Source: Rhabditoides inermis (taxonomy: Eukaryota > Nematoda > Chromadorea > Rhabditida > Rhabditidae). Taken from it: a DNA stretch of 64,000 bases. Numbering within the stretch: position 1 is the stretch's first letter; each line of letters starts with the position of its first letter. Made by a program: the position numbers and the translations under genes. The stretch spans positions 1 through 64,000 of the forward strand of contig CAWZYM010000338.1 in assembly GCA_963966185.1 (NCBI GenBank), in the 5' to 3' direction. Under the pieces are notes generated by a model. It had not been told where the DNA came from. It saw nothing but the letters and a program-made list of their open reading frames with translations, and did not search any database. Positions 57,490-64,000 of this stretch are shown piece by piece.

Positions 57490-58954
57490 TCATCTTTCGC
57501 ATGCTTTTAAAGCCCCGTTATTGCATCTTATCAGCAATAAAAGTGTTTGTGAAGGGTGGTCCGGGTGAATCAGAGAGCTCTTAGCTCGCACACCTAAAAC
57601 GCGAAAGATAAACAATCTTTCAGAAACCCTATCATTGATAAAACACCCATTTCTAACCACCAAGCAGTCAAACAGAACAAAACACTTTTTATCGAACTTT
57701 TTATCACAACACATTTGTTTCTCTGCAGTTCGTATACGTGCAAGTGCACCGCGGCTTCAAACTTCTCGGAGTGAGTGGTCATTCTCTAGTGTGTTTTTAG
57801 TCTATGAACATCATTTTCTCACTGGCGAAGGTCGTTGATGACTGATGATATCGACTCGGAGCACCTGCTCTCCCTGACTGGAGCGGCGGAGTAGAAGGTG
57901 TGAAGCACCGTTGTGCTACTCTCCAGACACCCATGATACGTTTAACAAAACGATAACAATTCATATGCAAAACATGAAATCATGCAAAAGGCAGAACATA
58001 TTTTATTTGTACAGTCCACCTTCAGTTGACGCGCCATCGTTGAAGGTGCGCACACTACCGTCCGTCGTCCTGACTCCGCCCACTCCTCCGGTTGATCCTG
58101 GAATGGAGAATTCATCGTGAGCGTTACCTCAACACTACAACGACATGTACCGTCGAATTCATCTCGACGATATGCGCACATAGCTCAACTTTTGGATAAG
58201 CATTTCGGCGCGAAGTTCGAATTCGCCTTACCAAGCTTCGCACGTGCAGATGTTGGTAAGCGTGTAGTTAACGCGAAAACGCCGTTCTTTCGCGTTTTCT
58301 TTGATTGTTTCGTGTATATATGGCTCAAGCAATGTTCCAAAGTCAAAACTAAGCGCCACTGTGCCTTTAATGAATCGTCATTTATTGTGTAATAAATTGT
58401 TGATATAATCTGTGCTATAATAATGCTGGCTATACTCATTGCTATTGGGTATCGAGTATCGATTGATTATCGGTTGGCTATCGATTGTGAGCCAGAGCGA
58501 GGGGTGATATTTGTGTGAAGGCAATTTGAGGTGTTCGAGTTGGACAGCAAGCTCGAACGCAATGTTTTCGAGTCCGGCAAAAAGCGGGACCGAGGACATG
58601 AACGGACAGCCAAGAAGGACAAGGGTGTTTAGGACAACAAGGCCGATACTGCCAAGAGGCCGTGCGGACTAAACACGGACGGGCGCCTGCTTATTAGCGG
58701 GAGCGAGCGAGCGAAGCAAGCGCCCGCTCCGCTAGTCTTAAAAAAAGGTAAATTTGTACTGAACGGTCCTTTGACCACTGCCCATTTAGCATTTCAAGCA
58801 TGTTCATGCTCCTTCAAGCATTCACGAACACAACACAATGCTTTGCGAATCCATCTTTTTATCTAAGTGGAAAAAAGTGGCGGGGCCATCTTTTTTCTCA
58901 TTCTTACGCTTTAGGTTTTTTTTACCGTTTCCAGGCATTCACAAACACAAAACA
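57490..58954. repeat. Second copy of the 52.1-53.9 kb segment, with internal deletion
   Basis: Matches 52141-53872 closely. Deleted at GAATTCAT/CGTGAGCG (58114) relative to the first copy, removing the left half of the TIR/tRNA-like element. Homology stops at AAAACAAT (58954), where the first copy has the GC hairpins. Confidence 0.85.
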
Positions 58955-60356
58955 ATGATTTAATGTTTACTTCAATTCGAAGACGTTTACAAATCATAAC
59001 ATACAATTGTTTTTTCAAGGTTGGACAAATGTTAGGTAAAAAACCTCTTTTATAATTATGATTCAAACCAAAAACACGAGGAAAAACCCTAACATTTGTC
59101 ATTATTCAAGCATAAATATGGGTAAATGTGATAATAATGGTTCCCACGGGGTGTGTTACTTGTGGACAGGTTTAATTTTGTCTATCGTGGATCTCCTGGA
59201 CGAATGCATCCAGATCCTGGACGCTGAACCGCGAAAACATTGCCGCTACCGGAACCAGGTGGAATAGGCACTGTCGGCGTCTGTCGTGAACCACTGGAAG
59301 ATCCTGGACGCTGAACCGCGAAAACATTGCCGCTACCGGAACCAGGAATCACCACACAGCACACGGTCGCGTTTGACGTTGAACCACCTGGACGTTGAAC
59401 CGCGATAACTTTTTCATCCATGATTGGACGGGCAGGTTCCTTATTAGGCATGGTTGTGCAGAAGTCTGGCGAGACGAGGCTGAAATTAATGTTATTATCC
59501 CGTTTACAAAAAAAGTGATCTATTTTGAAGACGCGAGAAGAAAGACTGATATAATTTCTAAAAAAAGAAGAAGAGAATATGGCGATGCATTCAGTCGACT
59601 TGTGTGTTGGCTTATCTTTCGCAGGCTTTTGAAGCCCCGTTATTGCACCTTATCAGCAACACACGTGTTTGTGAGGGGCGTTCCGGGTGAATCAGAGAGC
59701 ACTTCGCTCTCACACTCACGAGCAGACTACAGGCGGATAGGCAAAGGAAAGGGGCATCATTTGAAGACACCGCTCACACAAAGGTTTCGGAAAGAGAAGG
59801 AAGAATAAAATGTGAGTGATCGACTCCCTTGTTTACTTTATGAGATTATTGCTATTGACTTTTTTTCGTAAAGACGCACAATATGTAAAGACGCGATGAC
59901 GCAACGCTGCTTCTTGTTACACACTAATACGATCTGCTCGGATGCCAGAATAAACAGCTTACACGAAAACACAATACTTAACCCTTTTGAAACAACAACT
60001 TACAAGAAGAAACCATACATTGTAGTGAGAAACCAAAACAATCACATACAAATGATAGCCTCATAAGGCAGTTATGTCACGGCAGATAAACATTATTATT
60101 ATAAACACCGGTCGAAGTTAATATCGAAAAAAACATATAAAAAATATTTAAAACTACAATTACTACTAAAACGGAAAAGCCCGCAAAAACGAGATATGAA
60201 CATATTTAAAACTATGTCACAATAACACGCCTAGCTACTATCACAAGAGTTGGATGTTTCTTTTCATCTGTTCACACCATACGTATTCTGGCAGAAGAGG
60301 TGGCACCTCGACCGCGCGCCGATGAAGGACGACGGACGAGGCTGTCACCAAGGGAA

Positions 60357-60357
<1 letters not shown>
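58955..60357 (-). repeat. Duplicated block D with small reading frame (59182-59451)
   Basis: Homologous to block B. The minus-strand frame of 89 codons starts MPNKEPARPIMDEKVIAVQRP at 59451, after the same spliced leader. It contains two tandem copies of PGSGSGNVFAVQRPGS, caused by an internal repeat of about 46 bp (59211-59256 and 59301-59346). Confidence 0.55.
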
Positions 60358-60391
<34 letters not shown>

Positions 60392-60507
60392 CTCTCTCCC
60401 TCCCTCCCTCCCCCCCCCCTCTCTGTACTTCTCCAGCAGCTTCTCCTTCCCTGTCTCTTCTCTCCTCCGCCGAAGAAAGACGTCTCTTCCTCTCTCTCTC
60501 TCTCTTT

Positions 60508-60545
<38 letters not shown>

Positions 60546-60735
60546 AGCGCTCTCTCTCTTCCTCGTCCCTCTCTTTCCCTTTTCTTTCTACTTCTCCAGC
60601 AGCTTCTCCTCCCTGTCTCTTCTCCCTCCGCCGAAGGAAGACGTCTCTCTCTCTCTCTCTCTCTCCCTCCCTCCCTCTCTCTCCTTCTCTCTCTCTCTCA
60701 CTCTCTCTCTCTCTCCCACTTCCTCTCTTTCTCCA
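60358..60735. repeat. (CT)n arrays, three tracts with shared spacers
   Basis: CT tracts separated by spacers containing CTTCTCCAGCAGCTTCTCC and CGCCGAAG-AAGACGTCTC, repeated three times. The array is itself a higher-order tandem repeat of about 150 bp. Confidence 0.92.
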
Positions 60736-60928
60736 CTTCTCCAGCATACTTCAAACTTGCATTATTTTTTGACTACCGAAATTAGTGATATCGAGAAAAA
60801 CATCGCCTTGAATGAGAACGAAAATGTATTATTGACATGTGTAAAAACTTGGACAAATCTGACAATGATGGTGCACACCAATAGGGAAAAGAAAAAAATC
60901 CATACAATATTACAACCGTTTCATTCGG

Positions 60929-61333
60929 TCAACATTCCATCAGCTGGTTCATCTGCACCTCGTCGTTGGTCACAACTCGACACTGCCTCGCGTACGCAAG
61001 CACCGCACTCCAGATCAGCGGTCAGTACCTTCAAACGACTTTCGAATTAGTTTCAAACTACTTCTGATATGCCTTGCGTTATGCCCTCCGATTTGCCTTC
61101 GAAATACTTCAAAGGACTTCAAACGACTCGAATTACTTCAAGTTACTTCGGATATGTATTTCAAGAGACTGACCGCGCCTTTAATACGGCCGGGTTGCCG
61201 AACACGAAGATGCCGTGCCGCGCACGGGTCAGGGCAACCACGGCACAGGGAGAGAGCGGCTCGCTTGGAGCCCGGCCGCCTCGAAGGACAGCATGTTCTA
61301 GAATGACAACGATCGGTCCGGACACGGTAATGG
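60929..61333 (-). CDS. 3' end of a UPF1-like superfamily 1 helicase (last two exons)
   Basis: Exon 61174-61333 follows a CT-rich tract and CTCTGTAG. It contains VVALTRARHGIFVFGNP, helicase motif VI of the UPF1/NAM7-type SF1 family, whose arginines contact ATP, preceded by a motif V-like PIVVIL. The last exon 60929-61007 reads AVLAYARQCRVVTNDEVQ and ends in TGA. Donor GTCAGT and acceptor CTGGAG join the two in frame. UPF1-type helicases unwind RNA or DNA 5'-3' in RNA surveillance and silencing; the subfamily cannot be assigned from about 77 residues. A possible 16-nt upstream exon (after CATATTAG, near 61630) is phase-compatible, but other upstream exons were not found. Confidence 0.7.
61018..61176. 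mobile_element. Inverted-repeat element, TIR GCGGTCAGT (copy B), forming most of an intron
   Basis: Ends GCGGTCAGTACCTTCAAA and TTCAAGAGACTGACCGC. The interior has CTTCAAACGACT-type repeats and ATGCCTTGCG..GCCCTCCGAT in common with 27431-27620. It coincides with the 166-nt last intron (61008-61173) of the helicase gene; the minus-strand donor GTCAGT is its terminal repeat. Confidence 0.75.
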
Positions 61334-61416
61334 CTACAGAGCGAAAGGAGGGAGGGAGAGGGAGTGAGAAAGAGAGAGATGAGCAAGTGAGGGGGAAGGA
61401 GATATGAGAAAGAGAG

Positions 61417-61474
<58 letters not shown>

Positions 61475-61570
61475 GGGGAGGGAGGGAGAGAGAGGAAGCA
61501 GAGAGGGGGGGGGAAAGAGAGGGAGAGAACGAGAGAAATATAGAAAAGAAAAAGGGTGAAAGAGAGAGAG
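61334..61570. repeat. (GA)n-rich array
   Basis: GA-rich tract; on the minus strand a CT tract that leads into the helicase exon acceptor. Confidence 0.93.
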
Positions 61571-62136
61571 AAAAAAAGTGGGAGGTTTAAAAGGGTAAAG
61601 AGATAATCGTTTCTCACCCTCAAGGTTGTTGAACTAATATGAAAATAACAGCTGGTTTATTCAGCATCAATCCAGAATATGTGGTCAATAGTAATGATAT
61701 GTTAGAAATAGAATGGTAGGAAACGTTGTTCAGAAGAACGCCAGTGTGTGTGAGGGGCCGTCAATGGCTGAATTAGCTCTTCACTCTCACACTCGCAGAC
61801 AGGCAAAGGGCATCCTTTGAAGACACCGCTCACGCATGTGTTGCAAAAAGCGATGGATGAAATGTGAATGTTTGTAATACTCCCATGTTTATTTAATCGG
61901 TCAATGTATTCCGGAGCCCTTCATAAGTAGCTAGAGGTTTGATACAGATAGCCTAGGGTCAGCTCAATAATTGCCGCATTGTATATTTCCTGTTATGTTA
62001 CTGTGTCTCTAATCTCTCTAATCATTCCTTTCCTTTCTCTGCTAGCGCGCGGTCGCGTGCCTTCCCCTGTTATTCCCCCGACCCCTGAACAATGCTGTGC
62101 GGCGGAGGACACTAACCGGACTGGTACTCGATTTTG
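61571..62136. other. Stretch with dispersed repeat 61777-62015, no supported exon
   Basis: 61777-62015 is the second copy of the repeat at 33605-33880. On the minus strand it contains AATAAACATGGG near 61895, a possible poly(A) signal for the gene ending at 62137. Confidence 0.5.
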
Positions 62137-62320
62137 CTACTCTCTACATCTACGGCATTGAGTCTGGAGGGGAATCCTCGAAGACGATGAAACTCTCGGA
62201 GACGTCTCTTCGCGATCGATCGTTGAAGCCCGGATCTTCCGCCGCCGAGATTGAAACTTCCCCAGAAGCCGCAAGCAGGGGATGACAAGCACCACCAATA
62301 GCACGTACGCATCCACGGGA
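62137..62320 (-). CDS. Terminal exon of an unidentified membrane protein
   Basis: Acceptor TTTCGGTAG, 60 codons after one phase nucleotide, TAG at 62137-62139. It reads PVDAYVLLVVLVIPCLRLLG followed by KFQSRRRK and a Ser/Arg-rich tail. This looks like a transmembrane segment with a stop-transfer basic cluster and a short cytoplasmic tail. Upstream exons may include 63373-63497, but phases do not join directly, so at least one exon is missing. I do not recognise the family. Confidence 0.45.
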
Positions 62321-63372
62321 CTACCGAAATTCGTGTTATTGGGCTCACTTTCAAGTGTACCGCAAAGTTTAGGATTACGGTAAATACGGTACTCTACCGT
62401 ACCTTGTGTGACGCAGGCCAAACTATTAGGAGAACGACTGCTTCCACTCACTTTCCAGCGTTCCGCAAATATTAGGAATACTGTATTCTACCGTACCTTG
62501 TGTGAGGTCGCCTGATGTTTAGACGGGGAATGATAACGCAATCATCCGTTCTCTCTTACCATTTCCCGCACGTTCTCGTTGCCGTTATTCCAAAGTACCG
62601 TAATCCATGTTACCGTAATCCAGTGCAATCATCATTCAACAACCCTCTCACCACAGTACTCCATTACAATAACCAAAAAAATAAGATTTTTTTTACGGGC
62701 AAACGAACAATGTCAACAAAGTTAGTTGTGTAGTGTGTATGGGTGGCTCGATCTGTTGGCATCTTGTCGGCAGCTCCAGAATCCAACAGCACCATCGACA
62801 GCTCATAAACAATCAGATTAACAAGGTTAGCAGAGGGAGAGAGAGAGGGAGAGATACAGAGTGGAACGTACCTGACACAGCACTGCACTGCAACCTACCA
62901 GCAAGTGGGAGTGAGAAGGAGCGAGATCGAGCGCTGAAATACTAGAATTAGTGATACGGTACCTACAGTAACCTGAAGTAACTACGATATCTGGTTGTGT
63001 TCGTCCGAAAAGCAAGCATATGTAGCTGGTTTGGTGAGCGGTTATAATAACATTTGTTATTTGAACCGTTGAACATAGATCGTTCGATAATCAATCAATA
63101 ATCAAGTGCACTCCTCGCGTCGCCTTTTTTTCTCGGCTACCTTACTTCGCCATGAAAAGTAAATGCATTATTCAATCGACAAACGATCGTTATTTTTTGC
63201 AGTTATCTGCTCACAATCTTAATGATCTCACAGGCTACGCTTTCTACACAATCTGCTTTGACGGCTTCCTACATTATCTAATGTGAACTATTCAGATTCA
63301 CGCTGTAGCTCTCTCATCACCCCATAAAACTACGAGTATTGGGGCGGAGCTATCGGGGCGGGGCTAATGTAC
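62321..63372. other. Stretch with short TACCGTACC repeats, no firm exon
   Basis: Repeats of TCTACCGTACCTTGTGTGA at about 62392 and 62489, and TTACCGTAATCC near 62610. On the minus strand 62750-62830 is open (LIVYELSMVLLDSGAADK) and coding-like but lacks clear splice sites. Confidence 0.4.
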
Positions 63373-63497
63373 CTGTAAAACGAACTGCAGCAGACTCGGT
63401 ATCAATGGGATCCGAGAACGGCGAGAGCAGCCACACCCAAGGGCGGTCAATGGCCTCATGTCACCAGAAACAGACACGACTCCAGCGGCAGCGGGGT
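63373..63497 (-). CDS. Candidate exon of an unidentified minus-strand gene
   Basis: Bounded by TCCATTACAG and donor ACAG/GTACAT; 125 nt. One frame is open throughout (PAAAGVVSVSGDMRPLTALG..). Another gives the coding-like AIDRPWVWLLSPFSDPIDTE from an inner AG but has a stop upstream. Minus-strand frames at 63510-63806 (YAVDVDLYLWDSRTPLVDRW) may be a further ectodomain exon. Frame choice is unresolved. Confidence 0.3.
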
Positions 63498-64000
63498 CTG
63501 TAATGGAGGACGATGAGGAGATGTGGGAGGGTTTGATTCTCTCTCTTCCACTCCACGCCCTAATAGGCCACGCTCACTCGCTCCGATGACAGAACCACGC
63601 CTCTCTTGCGCCGTCCCAGAAAGGGAATCACTAATGAAATTCGGAGTAGTACCTGATAAAGTGACAGTCCATCGATCAACAAGCGGAGTTCTTGAATCCC
63701 AAAGGTACAAGTCGACATCCACCGCATACCGGATCGCACTCGAAAGAAATGACCTCTTCGGAAAACCATCGCCCCTCACGTGCAAACACTGACGTGGACC
63801 AATCATCGACGGCTTCTACGACGGTCCAGAAGCAAACAACAAAACGTCCGGTTCCAAAAGCAATCGTGTTGTTCCCAGAGTCGACCACAAACCTCCACTC
63901 AACACTAGTCTGCACTCGCTGGCAATCTACCTTAACTTCTTGAGCAATGCCATTGTTTTTCTCCAATCTACCGTATCCCAAATTCAAAGTACCGTAACCC

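Overview
This is a window of animal nuclear DNA. All recognisable genes are split into short exons with GT..AG introns. The 3' splice sites are often TTTCAG or TTCCAG, and many follow long (CT)n tracts. The proteins belong to metazoan families: Ly6/uPAR, the Shisa/WBP1/VOPP1 superfamily, TIL (trypsin-inhibitor-like) and a UPF1-like helicase. There is a BEL/Pao LTR retroelement, several tRNA-derived SINE-like copies and one tRNA-Lys gene. The phylum cannot be fixed from the sequence. An invertebrate is likely, because BEL/Pao elements and TTTCAG acceptors are common there.

Layout. 0-14 kb (+): the last exon of a GPI-anchored Ly6 protein (338-466), then a string of tandem, partly decayed copies of one unrecognised gene. 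The best copy has four phase-compatible exons at 1516-2765. A second Ly6 gene (exons at 8851 and about 9905) has a MITE pressed against its second exon. 15-18 kb (-): a complete seven-exon Shisa-type membrane protein with signal peptide, transmembrane segment, cysteine cluster and PPxY motif. 20.5-30 kb (-): a complete ten-exon secreted protein with one TIL domain and a basic tail. Its 5.3 kb second intron holds a seven-exon Q/P-rich gene on the opposite strand (25.2-29.4 kb). 30-33.9 kb: tRNA-Lys(UUU), a fold-back element and SINE remnants.

33.9-51.6 kb is a composite satellite. A 65-bp minisatellite is interrupted 24 times at exactly the same base by a 268-bp LTR (TGTCG..CGACA, 5-bp target duplication GTCGT). 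Twenty-three interruptions are solo LTRs. One is a full 3.4 kb element that carries PBS and gag but no pol. 51.6-60.8 kb consists of duplicated blocks carrying a multicopy family of small spliced reading frames on the minus strand. 60.9-64 kb (-) has the 3' end of a UPF1-like helicase, whose last intron is almost entirely one inverted-repeat element, and exons of an unidentified membrane protein.

The genes do not form a pathway. The common thread is mobile DNA shaping gene structure: repeats as introns, repeats at exon edges, an LTR captured in a satellite, and three fold-back elements with perfect or near-perfect arms.
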